Origin: [Clostridium] aerotolerans DSM 5434
GTDB taxonomy: Bacteria > Bacillota > Clostridia > Lachnospirales > Lachnospiraceae
DNA length: 64,000 nt
NCBI RefSeq assembly: GCF_000687555.1
Contig: NZ_JHWJ01000004.1
Span: 124,001 to 188,000, forward strand
Reading direction: 5' to 3'
Shown piece by piece: positions 44,102-53,005 of this stretch; the stretch's first letter is position 1; the number at the start of each line of letters is the position of its first letter. The notes beneath the pieces are model-generated. The model was not told the origin of the DNA. It saw only the letters and a list, made by a program, of their open reading frames with translations, and did no database searches. A program made the translations under genes and the position numbers.

Positions 44102-44159
44102 TAAAAGACAGCCGCCGATGGACAGGATAATAACTGTACCAACCGGCGGCTGTCTTTTA
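44102..44159. terminator. Strong bidirectional terminator
   Basis: Perfect 15-bp stem AAAAGACAGCCGCCG / CGGCGGCTGTCTTTT separating the spoVT transcript from the convergent MBL-fold gene. Confidence 0.88.
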
Positions 44160-44166
44160 AGATTAT

Positions 44167-45147
44167 TTAATAGATGATCTGATCTCCATCTTTGATGCAG
44201 TAGTTAAGCTTTACTCCAAGCTCCTCCATCCATTGTCTTGTTTCAAGGGTCTTCCAGTCACCGCTTCCAATGCCGGAACCGCCGTCATTGTTCCACAGCC
44301 AGAGAGGACAGGGCCACAGAGCGATTTTTGGATTTATCACAGCGTATACATCCTTGTTTACGCCGTACTGACCATGGTGAGACATCTGAACGATATCGCT
44401 TTTTAAGTCTTCCTTGCTTGTTTGCTCAAGAAGAAGTTTTCCAGCCTCTGGACCCATATCTCCCAGTACCAGGGTGCTTACATTGTTTAAGGTAAATTTA
44501 TAGGCAACGGAACTGTTATTGACTGAGGTCACATCGAGAAGGTATGGATCATTTAAAACTTTTGCTTTAATCTGACCAATCTTTATCTCGTCACCCTTAT
44601 GGACCACATGAAGCCTGTCCGCAGGAAGAGTGGCAATTGCCGCTCTGAAGTTATTGACCAAATCGGATCTTGACGGTTCCACCTTATCGTACCAGGACTG
44701 GTCCGCCAGGTTATAATAGATGTTGTCAATGGTGATCTTTCTTCCTGGATTGTTAAGTATCTGCACCAGTGCTCCCGCGTGATCAGAGTGGGGATGAGTA
44801 ATGAACCAGGCAGAAACACGGCCGCCTTTTTGTTCAATGACCTCTGTTAAGTGATCCGCATCAATGTCCCAGCCTCCGTCAATGACGACCAGGTTGCCAC
44901 TTTTGTCCTGCAAGACCATGGAAAGCATCTGACGCTTGTCATAGTTGGCTAAAAGGGATAAGCTGCCGCCGTTAAAGATCTTGCTTCCAGGACCTACTGC
45001 AATAGAAGGACCAAATCCCATGGAGTTTGCCTTTAATGATCCCTCACCTGTGGTAGGAGAGATGGTCTGAATGTGAAAGGCTGAAAACACAATGTTTAGA
45101 AACAGCAGACCGGCTGCTATTTTTTTCCAGATATTAAATTCTTTCAT
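44167..45147 (-). CDS. Exported metallo-beta-lactamase-fold hydrolase (ComEC C-domain-like)
   Basis: 326 residues. An N-terminal hydrophobic segment (IAAGLLFLNIVFSAF) acts as signal or anchor, so the enzyme is probably extracytoplasmic. MBL motif ITHPHSDHAGALVQIL plus later LVLGDMG and MSHHGQYGVNKDVY give the five usual metal ligands. The domain resembles the nuclease-like MBL domain of ComEC and related secreted phosphodiesterases. Substrate unknown. SD GGAGG precedes the ATG. Confidence 0.82.
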   Translation of the reverse strand: MKEFNIWKKIAAGLLFLNIVFSAFHIQTISPTTGEGSLKANSMGFGPSIAVGPGSKIFNGGSLSLLANYDKRQMLSMVLQDKSGNLVVIDGGWDIDADHLTEVIEQKGGRVSAWFITHPHSDHAGALVQILNNPGRKITIDNIYYNLADQSWYDKVEPSRSDLVNNFRAAIATLPADRLHVVHKGDEIKIGQIKAKVLNDPYLLDVTSVNNSSVAYKFTLNNVSTLVLGDMGPEAGKLLLEQTSKEDLKSDIVQMSHHGQYGVNKDVYAVINPKIALWPCPLWLWNNDGGSGIGSGDWKTLETRQWMEELGVKLNYCIKDGDQIIY

Positions 45148-45273
45148 AGTTACCTCCGGTAATGAATAAATTATTTCTTATTATATCGGAATCCGCTCTA
45201 TTTTAACAGGGGCGGGAGACAAATGTCAGAAAATCTTCAGAATTGGAAAGTCCATCCAGTTTGTGCCTGCATA

Positions 45274-45282
45274 TGGTATAAT
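45274..45282 (+). promoter_or_regulatory. Extended -10 promoter of mazG
   Basis: TGG-TATAAT (-10 at 45277-45282). The start would fall near 45289, leaving a leader of about 16 bases containing the ribosome-binding site AAAGGAGG. Confidence 0.55.
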
Positions 45283-45304
45283 CTCAAAAAAGGAGGTTTC
45301 ATCA

Positions 45305-45697
45305 ATGCATACTTTCAGCGATTTAGTAAATATTACAAGTAAACTGCGTTCCAAAGATGGATGCCCCTGGGATAAGGAGCAGACCCACGAAAGCCTGAAG
45401 CAATATCTTTTGGAGGAAACCGGCGAGGTAATAGAAGCCATTGATCATAAGGATCAGGAAAATCTGTGCGAGGAACTGGGAGATCTTCTTTTCCAGGTCA
45501 TGATCCACAGCCAGATCGCAAAGGAGAATCAGGATTTCACCATTGATGATGTTGTAAATGGAATTTGTGAAAAAATGATACGCAGGCATCCACATGTTTT
45601 TGGCGATAAAAAGGTGAATTCGTCGGAAGAGGGAGAAGCCCTGTGGGAAGCAATAAAAATGCAGGAGAAAGCTCGTGAAAAGAGCGAAAAACCTTGA
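45305..45697 (+). CDS. mazG: MazG-family nucleotide pyrophosphohydrolase
   Basis: Start at ATG 45305 after AAAGGAGG. 130 residues, a single MazG domain: [31 protein letters not shown] and [12 protein letters not shown] supply the EExxE...ExxD magnesium ligands, and the C-terminus has RRHPHVFGD. It hydrolyses NTPs/dNTPs to monophosphates. Shorter than the two-domain E. coli protein. Upstream of hup as in other Firmicutes. The hup promoter overlaps its stop codon. Confidence 0.9.
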   Translation: MHTFSDLVNITSKLRSKDGCPWDKEQTHESLKQYLLEETGEVIEAIDHKDQENLCEELGDLLFQVMIHSQIAKENQDFTIDDVVNGICEKMIRRHPHVFGDKKVNSSEEGEALWEAIKMQEKAREKSEKP

Positions 45698-45722
45698 CAA
45701 AAACAGGAGAAACAGCTATAAA
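45694..45722 (+). promoter_or_regulatory. hup promoter overlapping the mazG stop codon
   Basis: TTGACA (45694-45699), 17 bases, TATAAA (45717-45722), near-consensus. The -35 contains the TGA stop of mazG. Confidence 0.75.
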
Positions 45723-45789
45723 TGATATAGTAATCGTGTTAATGCGAAAAGTCGTAGCTAGAAGCTACATTTTTAGGAGGAAGATATCA

Positions 45790-46065
45790 ATGAACAAAGC
45801 AGAGTTAATCGCAGCAGTATCAGAAAAGGCAGAACTGTCCAAAAAGGATGCAGAGAAGGCAGTGAAAGCTCTGACAGATGTTATATCTGAAGAGTTAGTA
45901 AAAGGCGAGAAAATCCAGTTAGTAGGATTTGGTACATTTGAAGTATCTGAAAGAGCTGCCAGAGAAGGCAGAAATCCTAAGAGCGGTGAAGTTATGAACA
46001 TCCCTGCTTCCAAAACACCTAAGTTTAAAGCTGGTAAGGCTTTAAAGGATATGGTAAACGCTTAA
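45790..46065 (+). CDS. hup: HU-type DNA-binding protein
   Basis: 91 residues, canonical length. N-terminal helices [20 protein letters not shown] and DNA-clamping arm [20 protein letters not shown] followed by [16 protein letters not shown]. Abundant nucleoid-shaping protein. It has its own strong promoter and a TAGGAGG site, and is followed after 3 bases by the S4-domain gene. Confidence 0.96.
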   Translation: MNKAELIAAVSEKAELSKKDAEKAVKALTDVISEELVKGEKIQLVGFGTFEVSERAAREGRNPKSGEVMNIPASKTPKFKAGKALKDMVNA

Positions 46066-46068
46066 TCC

Positions 46069-46308
46069 ATGCGGTTGGACAAGTTTCTTAAGGTTTCCCG
46101 CCTGATCAAGAGAAGGACCGTTGCCAACGATGCCTGTGATGCAGGCCGCGTGCTTGTCAATGACAAGCCGGCGAAAGCTTCTTTGAGCGTCAAGCAAGGC
46201 GACGTAATCGAGATACATTTTGGAACCAGTTCGGTTAAAGTTGAGGTTCTTGATGTAGCGGAAACGGTGAAAAAGGATGAGGCGAAGGAACTTTATCGTT
46301 ATCTTTAG
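46069..46308 (+). CDS. rqcP: S4-domain ribosome quality-control protein RqcP
   Basis: 79 residues, one S4 RNA-binding domain: MRLDKFLKVSRLIKRRTVAN, AGRVLVNDKPAKAS, VKQGDVIEIHFG. RqcP (YabO) stabilises tRNA on the obstructed 50S subunit during C-terminal alanine tailing. Its position after hup and before yabP matches the conserved gene order. It begins 3 bases after the hup stop, so is translated from the same transcript. Confidence 0.9.
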   Translation: MRLDKFLKVSRLIKRRTVANDACDAGRVLVNDKPAKASLSVKQGDVIEIHFGTSSVKVEVLDVAETVKKDEAKELYRYL

Positions 46309-46339
46309 CTTTGAATCTTATACGTATGATAAATTTCAG

Positions 46340-46389
46340 GAATATTGAAGCGTTCCTCCTAATATACTTAAGACAGGTATATTAGGAGG
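46340..46389 (+). promoter_or_regulatory. yabP control region: sigma-E-like promoter inside an SD-sequestering inverted repeat
   Basis: A perfect 12-bp inverted repeat CCTCCTAATATA (46355-46366) / TATATTAGGAGG (46378-46389) with an 11-base loop. The right arm contains the yabP ribosome-binding site and the left arm its exact complement. GAATATT (46340-46346) matches the sigma-E -35 consensus, and TATACTTA (46363-46370, 16 bases on) partly matches the -10. A transcript started there would lack the left arm. Confidence 0.55.
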
Positions 46390-46397
46390 TTTTTCTT

Positions 46398-46682
46398 ATG
46401 GAAGAGAAAGTGAATATTCGCCCTCACAGGCTGACGATAGAAAATCGTGCCTCCGGTACGTTAACAGGAATACGGGAAGTGGTGTCATTTGATGAGAATC
46501 AGGTGATTCTTGACACAGACCTGGGTCTGTTGACCCTGAAGGGAAAAGATCTTCACGTAAGCCGTCTGACTCTGGAAAAGGGAGAAGTGGATTTAAACGG
46601 GAGCATTGAAAGCTTAAATTATTCCTCTAACGAGGCACTTCGCCGGTCCGGCGAATCCCTGCTTTCCAGGCTGTTTAAATAA
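46398..46682 (+). CDS. yabP: Sporulation protein YabP
   Basis: 94 residues: RPHRLTIENRASGTLTGIRE, VVSFDENQVILDTDLGLLTL, KGKDLHVSRLTLEKGEVDL. This is the YabP/YqfC fold, a beta-rich mother-cell protein needed with YabQ for spore cortex or envelope development. AGGAGG lies 8 bases before the ATG but is the arm of a hairpin (see 46340-46389). First gene of the yabP-yabQ-divIC run. Confidence 0.9.
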   Translation: MEEKVNIRPHRLTIENRASGTLTGIREVVSFDENQVILDTDLGLLTLKGKDLHVSRLTLEKGEVDLNGSIESLNYSSNEALRRSGESLLSRLFK

Positions 46683-46699
46683 GGATCAGAAGGAGTCAT

Positions 46700-47056
46700 A
46701 TGAGCGTTCATATCGTATATGAAGTAAAACTTCTGCTCTACAGCTTTTTGACGGGAGCAGGGCTTATGATGACATATGACCTGTTGCGTGTATTTCGCAT
46801 TTTTGTTCCCCACTCCTATGTATTTGTTGGGATTGAGGACATGGTATTCTGGGTATATGCTTCTTTGACCACCTTTTCTCTTTTGTATGAACAAAATGAC
46901 GGCGGGTTAAGGGGCTATGTCATTGTCGGAGTCTTTCTCGGCATGTTCCTTTATGACAGGACCATAAGCAGGTTTTTTCTAAAGTTCTTGAAAAAATTTT
47001 GGAAATATCTTAAAATGAAAATACGTATAATTTTCCGCCGGAAAAAGCGGCAATAA
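46700..47056 (+). CDS. yabQ: Spore cortex biosynthesis protein YabQ
   Basis: 118 residues with about three membrane segments (YEVKLLLYSFLTGAGLMM, VGIEDMVFWVYASL, GYVIVGVFLGMFLYD) and a very basic tail ending RRKKRQ. YabQ is a mother-cell membrane protein of the outer forespore membrane required for cortex formation. It follows yabP with its own AAGGAG site. Confidence 0.88.
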   Translation: MSVHIVYEVKLLLYSFLTGAGLMMTYDLLRVFRIFVPHSYVFVGIEDMVFWVYASLTTFSLLYEQNDGGLRGYVIVGVFLGMFLYDRTISRFFLKFLKKFWKYLKMKIRIIFRRKKRQ

Positions 47057-47073
47057 GGACGACTGGTGAATGT

Positions 47074-47397
47074 ATGAGCGTGAGAGGAAAAACGAGAAGA
47101 AAAAGAAAAGACAAGTGGGGAAACCGAATGGCCCTCATTGGCATTACTTTTGTTGTGTTCAGCCTTGCCGTGACAGTTACAATCAAAGGCACATCTTTGA
47201 AGGAAAGAGAGAGGGAGTATCAAATCCGTCTTGAAAACCTTCAGGCCCAGGTGGACAAGGAAGAGGATCGTGCCAAGAAGCTGGAGGATTACCGCGTCTA
47301 TGTCCAGACAAAACAATACATAGAAGAGGTGGCAAAGCAGAAGCTTGGCCTAGTAAAGCCTGACGAAATTTTATTAAAGCCTTCCCAAAGGCAGTAA
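47074..47397 (+). CDS. divIC: Septum formation initiator DivIC (FtsB-like)
   Basis: 107 residues: basic cytoplasmic N-terminus (RGKTRRKRKDK), one membrane segment (ALIGITFVVFSLAVTVTI), an extracytoplasmic coiled coil (about 48-80), and the family end YIEEVAKQKLGLVKPDEILL. It stabilises the divisome with DivIB and FtsL. Conserved position after yabQ. Confidence 0.88.
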   Translation: MSVRGKTRRKRKDKWGNRMALIGITFVVFSLAVTVTIKGTSLKEREREYQIRLENLQAQVDKEEDRAKKLEDYRVYVQTKQYIEEVAKQKLGLVKPDEILLKPSQRQ

Positions 47398-47516
47398 GAA
47401 AAATTTATATCAAACAGGCCCTCCCTAAAAGTCCTAAAAATCGTGGGTTGTGAAAGAAAAGCACCCATCAGGTAGAACTTAATGTCCCTAAAATCATAGA
47501 TATTTAAGTGGAAAGC

Positions 47517-47583
47517 TGTCGCACGATTTTTCGTGGCGCATCAGCCATTTTGACAAAATATATTCCTTCTGTCTGTATATAAT
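47517..47583 (+). promoter_or_regulatory. spoIIE promoter with wide spacing and Spo0A-box-like sites
   Basis: TTGACA (47550-47555) and TATAAT (47578-47583) are 22 bases apart instead of 17. This is the atypical layout known for Spo0A-activated sigma-A promoters (spoIIG 22, spoIIE 21 in Bacillus). The -35 lies inside TTTTGACAAAA, whose complement matches the clostridial 0A box TTTGTCRAA. A second partial box TGTCGCA is at 47517-47523. The rest of the 47398-47595 gap shows no gene. Confidence 0.65.
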
Positions 47584-47619
47584 GTGGTCTAAAGCATGAA
47601 ACAGGCAGGAGGGATTTTT

Positions 47620-49035
47620 GTGTTCAGACGTAAGCCAGCACATTATGATATGGCGAATGTGAATGTATATACGGCTAAAAGATTAAATGACATGGCAAAT
47701 TCATTGGGTGAGCTTGCCAGGGCGTGCACAGATGAACTGTCCGCAGAACAGGGACTTACGAAGGAAGATGGTGTGGCAGCGCTTGAGACCGCTGCAGCCA
47801 TGGTATGCGCAGGTTGTAATAAATGCTTTGTGCATCCGGGAAAAGAACAGGACAATCAGTATTATCTGAATTATCTGATTCGTGCATTTGAACAGAAAGG
47901 AAACGTGGACTACGGGGACATGCCCCGTTTTTTTCTGGAGACCTGTAAAAGGAAAGACGATTACATGGTTCATTTGAACCGTAACCTGGGCAGAGCCACC
48001 ATGAATCTGGCGTGGAAGAACCGTTTTTTAGAGAGCCGGGATGCGGTCATCGTCCAGTTTAAGGAGCTGGCTGTCATTTTGGAGGAATTCTCCCATCAGG
48101 TGGAGCATGCCATGGACATCACTCCGGACTGGGAGGATGAAGTAAAGAAGGCATTTCGGCGAAACCATATCGTAATAGAAAAGATGCTTCTCCTGGAATA
48201 TGAAAATCACCAGAGAGAGGCATACTTGACCATGAGGACTTTAAATGGCCGCTGTGTCACCGTCAAGGAGGCAGCAGAGATTTTAGAAAATGCCATGGAG
48301 GATGGAGAATGGGCCGTGGCACCGGATGGCAGAAATCTGGTGACAAAGCAGCTGGATACCATCCGGTTTGTGGAAAAGGGAGAATACCGTGTCATCTACG
48401 GAGCCGCAAAGGCCGTAAAAAGCGGGGAAGAGGTATCTGGAGATAATTATACCTTTGGACAGGTTCAGCCTGGACAAGTCATTATAAGCCTTTCTGACGG
48501 CATGGGAAGCGGCAAGGCGGCAGAGGAAGAGAGCCGCCAGGTCATCGAGCTGACCCAAAGACTTTTAGAGGCGGGATTTTCCACCAGAGCAGCACTTAAG
48601 ATGGTGAATACCGTTCTTTTGCTGACCGGATTATCTCAACACCCAGCCACCTTGGACCTATGCTGCATTGACCTTAAAACTGGAATTTTAGAAGCTATGA
48701 AGCTGGGAGCGGCGGCGACCTATATTCTCAGTGAAAAAGGTGTGGAGCTGTTAGAGGCAGGGGAGGTGCCCATGGGAATTTTAAATCCGGTGGAGCCTGT
48801 GCTCCTTTCAAAAAAGCTATGGGATGACAACCGGATCATCATGGTAAGTGACGGGATACTGGATGCCCTTCCAGCCGACGATAAGGAGCTGATGTTAAAA
48901 GAGTTTATTTCCCGCATGCCGGTGAAAAATCCACAGGATATGGCAGATCGGATTCTTTTGTTCGCCAGATCCTTTACGGAGACGGCAGCTGACGATATGA
49001 CGGTGCTGACTGCCGGCATCTGGAAACGAAAATAA
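47620..49035 (+). CDS. spoIIE: SpoIIE-type PP2C phosphatase lacking the membrane domain
   Basis: GTG 47620 is preferred: AGGAGGG (47607-47613) is 6 bases upstream, while an ATG at 47596 would precede that site. 471 residues. N-terminal regulatory/oligomerisation region (about 1-255, with CAGCNKCFVH), then the PP2C domain with metal ligands in SLSDGMGSGKAAEEES, MVSDGILDALP and TAADDMTVL. SpoIIE dephosphorylates SpoIIAA-P to activate sigma-F. Bacillus SpoIIE (about 830 aa) has ten membrane helices before this region; here none are encoded. Gene order (divIC-spoIIE-tilS-hpt-ftsH) confirms identity. Confidence 0.88.
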   Translation: MFRRKPAHYDMANVNVYTAKRLNDMANSLGELARACTDELSAEQGLTKEDGVAALETAAAMVCAGCNKCFVHPGKEQDNQYYLNYLIRAFEQKGNVDYGDMPRFFLETCKRKDDYMVHLNRNLGRATMNLAWKNRFLESRDAVIVQFKELAVILEEFSHQVEHAMDITPDWEDEVKKAFRRNHIVIEKMLLLEYENHQREAYLTMRTLNGRCVTVKEAAEILENAMEDGEWAVAPDGRNLVTKQLDTIRFVEKGEYRVIYGAAKAVKSGEEVSGDNYTFGQVQPGQVIISLSDGMGSGKAAEEESRQVIELTQRLLEAGFSTRAALKMVNTVLLLTGLSQHPATLDLCCIDLKTGILEAMKLGAAATYILSEKGVELLEAGEVPMGILNPVEPVLLSKKLWDDNRIIMVSDGILDALPADDKELMLKEFISRMPVKNPQDMADRILLFARSFTETAADDMTVLTAGIWKRK

Positions 49036-49109
49036 TAATTGCAACAGACATGTTTTGAGGGTATATTTATAATAAAGAGGGGAGAGAATCAACTAAGGAA
49101 GGTGGCTTA

Positions 49110-50486
49110 ATGTACAAAACGATATTGGAATTTATCAGACGGAACCGGCTTTTTCTCCCGGGGGACCGCGTCATCGTGGCGCTTTCCGGAGGAGCCGATT
49201 CGGTCTGTCTTCTTGTAGTCTTAAATGAATGTAAGGATGAGCTGGGGATTTCCTTAAAGGCCGTCCACGTCCATCACGGGCTGAGGGGCCGGGAGGCCGA
49301 CAGAGACAGCGAGTATGCAAAGACGCTGTCCCAGTCCCTTTCCCTGCCTTTTTCCTGTGTCCATGTGGATGTCACAGGCTATGCCAGGGAACACAAGCTG
49401 TCGGTGGAAGAAGCGGGAAGGCTTCTTCGCTATGAAGTGCTTGAAAACGAACGCTTAAGCTTTGGGGGCAATAAAATTGCTGTGGCCCATCATAAGGATG
49501 ACCAGGCGGAGACCATTTTACACCATTTGTTCCGGGGGACCGGCTTAAAAGGGCTTGGAGGAATCCGACCGGAAAGAGACCGGATTGTCCGGCCACTCTT
49601 GTCTGTTGGCAAGACAGAAATTCTTGCATATCTGGAAGAAAAAGGGATATCATATTGTGAGGACTCCACCAATGCCCACACCGACTATGCCAGAAACCGG
49701 ATTCGGGGAATTTTACTTCCAGCCATTAAAAAAGAAATCAATGCCAGGGCAGAGGATAATATTATCCACGCCGGGGAAATGGCTGCAAAAGCCGATGAAT
49801 ATTTAGAGAAGCAGGCGGAAAAATTTCTAAAGGAATGTGCAGTCCTGGAACCGGATGAAAATGGGTCCGTTCATTCCATCGGAGTTAAAACGGAAGGGCT
49901 TATTTTAGAAGAGGATATTATAAAGACCTATGTCCTTCGGGCCATGATCCGTTCTGTTTCCGGCTCCATGAAGGATATTTCCATGACTCATGTGGAAAGT
50001 GCAAAGGCTCTCCTTTGGGCGCAGTCAGGCAAGCAGATTGATCTGCCAGGCGGACGGATCGCTCTTAGAAGTTCTGACTATTTGTGGATAAAGAATAAAA
50101 TGAAGAATGAAACTGTGGATAATCCCAATGATATCTTACTTCCCCAAGTTGATTTTCAAGTCTTTCCCTATAAAAAAGGTCAGGAAATTCCCAAAAACGG
50201 GTATACGAAATGGTTCGATTATGATAAAATCAAATGTGCACTCTCTGTGAGGTATCGGCAAACCGGAGATTACCTGACACTGACCGGAGGCGGCAGAAAG
50301 ACCGTCAAGGCATTTATGATAGATGAGAAGATTCCCAGAGAGGAACGTGGAAAAATTCCATTAATTGTGGATGGTTCCCATGTCCTGTGGGTCATCGGAT
50401 ACCGGATCAGTGAATACTATAAGATAACAGATGATACCCATACAGTAATACAAATGCAGTTAGACGGAGGAAAAGACAATGGATGA
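49110..50486 (+). CDS. tilS: tRNA(Ile)-lysidine synthetase
   Basis: 458 residues. PP-loop ATP pyrophosphatase motif VALSGGADSVCLLVVL, HVHHGLRG, AVAHHKDDQAETILHHLFRG, and FRGTGLKGLGGI typical of TilS, plus a C-terminal domain near 390-455. It converts C34 of the CAU-anticodon tRNA-Ile to lysidine, allowing AUA decoding. Overlaps hpt by 8 bases. Confidence 0.95.
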   Translation: MYKTILEFIRRNRLFLPGDRVIVALSGGADSVCLLVVLNECKDELGISLKAVHVHHGLRGREADRDSEYAKTLSQSLSLPFSCVHVDVTGYAREHKLSVEEAGRLLRYEVLENERLSFGGNKIAVAHHKDDQAETILHHLFRGTGLKGLGGIRPERDRIVRPLLSVGKTEILAYLEEKGISYCEDSTNAHTDYARNRIRGILLPAIKKEINARAEDNIIHAGEMAAKADEYLEKQAEKFLKECAVLEPDENGSVHSIGVKTEGLILEEDIIKTYVLRAMIRSVSGSMKDISMTHVESAKALLWAQSGKQIDLPGGRIALRSSDYLWIKNKMKNETVDNPNDILLPQVDFQVFPYKKGQEIPKNGYTKWFDYDKIKCALSVRYRQTGDYLTLTGGGRKTVKAFMIDEKIPREERGKIPLIVDGSHVLWVIGYRISEYYKITDDTHTVIQMQLDGGKDNG

Positions 50487-51006
50487 TAAGATACGTGTAA
50501 TGTTATCAGAGGAAGAGATCGCAGAAAGAATCAAGGAAGTTGCAGCGCAGATCAGTAAGGACTATGAAGGAAAAAAGCTTCATCTTATCTGTATCTTAAA
50601 GGGAGGAGTCTTCTTCACCTGTGAGCTTTCCAAACGAATCACTCTGCCCCTTACTTTGGATTTCATGTCCGTATCAAGCTACGGCTCTGGTACCGTATCA
50701 AGCGGTATTGTGAAGATTGTAAAGGATCTTGACGATCCGATTGAAGGAAAGGATGTTCTCATTGTTGAGGATATTATTGATTCTGGAAACACCTTATCCT
50801 ATTTGATTGAGGTATTAAAACAGAGAAATCCAAACAGCATTGAGCTTTGTACCCTGCTTGATAAACCGGAACGCCGGGTAAAGAAGCAGGTTCAGGTAAA
50901 GTATACCTGTTTCACCGTACCGGATCAGTTTATCATCGGATATGGTCTTGATTACGATCAGATATACAGGAATTTGCCATATATTGGAGTTATAGAACAG
51001 CAATAA
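50479..51006 (+). CDS. hpt: Hypoxanthine phosphoribosyltransferase
   Basis: 175 residues. PRPP-binding motif VLIVEDIIDSGNTLSYL, LICILKGGVFFTCELSKR and YGLDYDQIYRNLPYIG near the C-terminus. Salvages hypoxanthine/guanine to IMP/GMP. Overlaps tilS; ftsH follows after 9 bases, the conserved tilS-hpt-ftsH order. Confidence 0.95.
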   Translation: MDDKIRVMLSEEEIAERIKEVAAQISKDYEGKKLHLICILKGGVFFTCELSKRITLPLTLDFMSVSSYGSGTVSSGIVKIVKDLDDPIEGKDVLIVEDIIDSGNTLSYLIEVLKQRNPNSIELCTLLDKPERRVKKQVQVKYTCFTVPDQFIIGYGLDYDQIYRNLPYIGVIEQQ

Positions 51007-51015
51007 GGAGGCAGC

Positions 51016-52839
51016 ATGTTGAAACAACAGCAACCATTTAAAGGCTTAGGATTTCTGCTCCTTCTGGTTATCATGCTTATATTTGCCAGCAGGCTTCCCC
51101 AGAAAAGTGAGATCATCACAAACCAGGAGCTTATGCAGGCAATCGATAATGGAACCATAGCCTCGGCTACGATCCGGCAGAGCGACCCGCCGCCAACGGG
51201 AAAAATTGAGATGACAATGAACGACGGCACCTCAAAACAGGCCAACGTATCCAATGTACTTGGAATCCAGGACCGTTTAGACCGCAATGGAATTACCTAT
51301 ACGGTGGATGCAGTTCAGAAGGAAAACCTGTTTTTGACTATTACATTGCCGCTTATATTGACAGCAGTAGCCATGGTGTTTTTATTCATGGTCATGAATG
51401 CCAGGGCAGGAGCCGGAAGCGCCAACAGTAAGATGATGAATTTCGGAAGAAGCCGGGCACTCCTTGCAAAGGATGCCAACAAAGTGAATTTCAGCAAGGT
51501 AGCAGGGCTTGAGGAAGAGAAGGAAGAGCTGGAGGAAGTGGTGGATTTTCTTAAAAATCCCCAGAAGTACACCAGTGTAGGCGCCAGAATCCCCAAAGGA
51601 ATCCTGCTTGTAGGGCCTCCGGGAACCGGTAAGACGCTTCTTGGAAAGGCAGTAGCAGGAGAAGCCGGAGTACCGTTTTTCTCCATTTCAGGTTCTGACT
51701 TTGTGGAAATGTTCGTAGGTGTCGGTGCATCTCGTGTCAGAGATTTATTTGAAGAAGGTAAGAAACACGCCCCATGTATCATTTTCATTGATGAAATTGA
51801 TGCGGTTGCCCGCCGAAGAGGTACGGGAATGGGCGGTGGTCATGATGAAAGAGAGCAGACTCTAAACCAGCTTCTCGTTGAGATGGATGGATTTGGAATC
51901 AATGAAGGAATCATCGTAATGGCGGCCACCAACCGGGTGGATATTTTAGATCCTGCCATCCTTCGTCCCGGCCGTTTTGACCGGAAGGTAGGAGTAGGAA
52001 AACCGGATGTAAAGGGAAGAGAAGATATCCTAAAGGTTCACTCCAAGGAAAAACCATTGGGTGAAGATGTGGATTTAAAGAGAATTGCCCAGACAACATC
52101 TGGATTTACTGGCGCAGATCTTGAAAATCTTATGAATGAAGCAGCCATTTATACAGCCAGACACAGCAAGAAGTTCATCAGTCAGGCTGATATTGATAAA
52201 GCGTTTGTAAAGGTCGGCATTGGAGCCGAGAAAAAGAGCAAGATCATTACCGAAAAGGAAAAGAAGATCACAGCCTACCACGAGGCAGGCCATGCGATTT
52301 TATTCCATCTCCTTCCTGACGAGGGACCGGTTCATACCATTTCCATCATACCAACGGGAATGAGTGCAGCCGGATATACCATGCCTCTTCCGGAAAAGGA
52401 TCATATGTTCAACACCAGAGAAAAGATGCTGCAGGATATTATGGTAGATTTAGGCGGAAGAATCGCTGAGGAGCTTATTTTCGGTGATATCACGACCGGA
52501 GCTTCCCAGGATATCAAGCAGGCCACCGCATTGGCCCGCGCTATGGTGACCCAGTTCGGCATGTCCGATAAGGTGGGCATGATCAATTATGATAACGATG
52601 GTGATGAAGTATTCATTGGAAGGGATCTGGCACATACCAAGAACTATGGCGGTCAGGTTGCCAATACCATTGACAATGAAGTGAAACGAATCATTGATGA
52701 GTGCTATCAGAAGGCAAGGGAAATTCTCGTGAAACACGAAGATGTACTTCATGCCTGCTGTCAGCTGCTTATGGAAAAAGAAAAAATCGGTCAGCAGGAG
52801 TTTGAAGAACTTTTTAAGGTTCCCACAGAAGTGATATAA
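51016..52839 (+). CDS. ftsH: ATP-dependent zinc metalloprotease FtsH
   Basis: 607 residues: two membrane segments (about 8-28 and 106-128) flanking a small external domain, then the AAA+ module ([54 protein letters not shown]) and the M41 protease domain ([11 protein letters not shown], with a later Asp ligand near [16 protein letters not shown]). It degrades misfolded membrane proteins and some regulators. Last gene of the sporulation/division block, followed by a terminator. Confidence 0.97.
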   Translation: MLKQQQPFKGLGFLLLLVIMLIFASRLPQKSEIITNQELMQAIDNGTIASATIRQSDPPPTGKIEMTMNDGTSKQANVSNVLGIQDRLDRNGITYTVDAVQKENLFLTITLPLILTAVAMVFLFMVMNARAGAGSANSKMMNFGRSRALLAKDANKVNFSKVAGLEEEKEELEEVVDFLKNPQKYTSVGARIPKGILLVGPPGTGKTLLGKAVAGEAGVPFFSISGSDFVEMFVGVGASRVRDLFEEGKKHAPCIIFIDEIDAVARRRGTGMGGGHDEREQTLNQLLVEMDGFGINEGIIVMAATNRVDILDPAILRPGRFDRKVGVGKPDVKGREDILKVHSKEKPLGEDVDLKRIAQTTSGFTGADLENLMNEAAIYTARHSKKFISQADIDKAFVKVGIGAEKKSKIITEKEKKITAYHEAGHAILFHLLPDEGPVHTISIIPTGMSAAGYTMPLPEKDHMFNTREKMLQDIMVDLGGRIAEELIFGDITTGASQDIKQATALARAMVTQFGMSDKVGMINYDNDGDEVFIGRDLAHTKNYGGQVANTIDNEVKRIIDECYQKAREILVKHEDVLHACCQLLMEKEKIGQQEFEELFKVPTEVI

Positions 52840-52865
52840 ATAATGCTGGCTTAAACAAAATATTG

Positions 52866-52918
52866 GTGCAGAATCCGGAAAAGTATCCAAGTTTGCTTTC
52901 TGGAATCTGCACTTTTTT
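52866..52918 (+). terminator. ftsH terminator
   Basis: Imperfect stem GTGCAGA...CCGGAAA / TTTCTGG...TCTGCAC followed by TTTTTT, 27 bases after the ftsH stop codon. Confidence 0.78.
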
Positions 52919-53005
52919 GTAACCTATAGACGGAATAGGAAAATATGCATAAAAAATTATTTTGAAAAAAATGATGTTTGTGCACACTTATTTTCTCCAG
53001 CGTGG

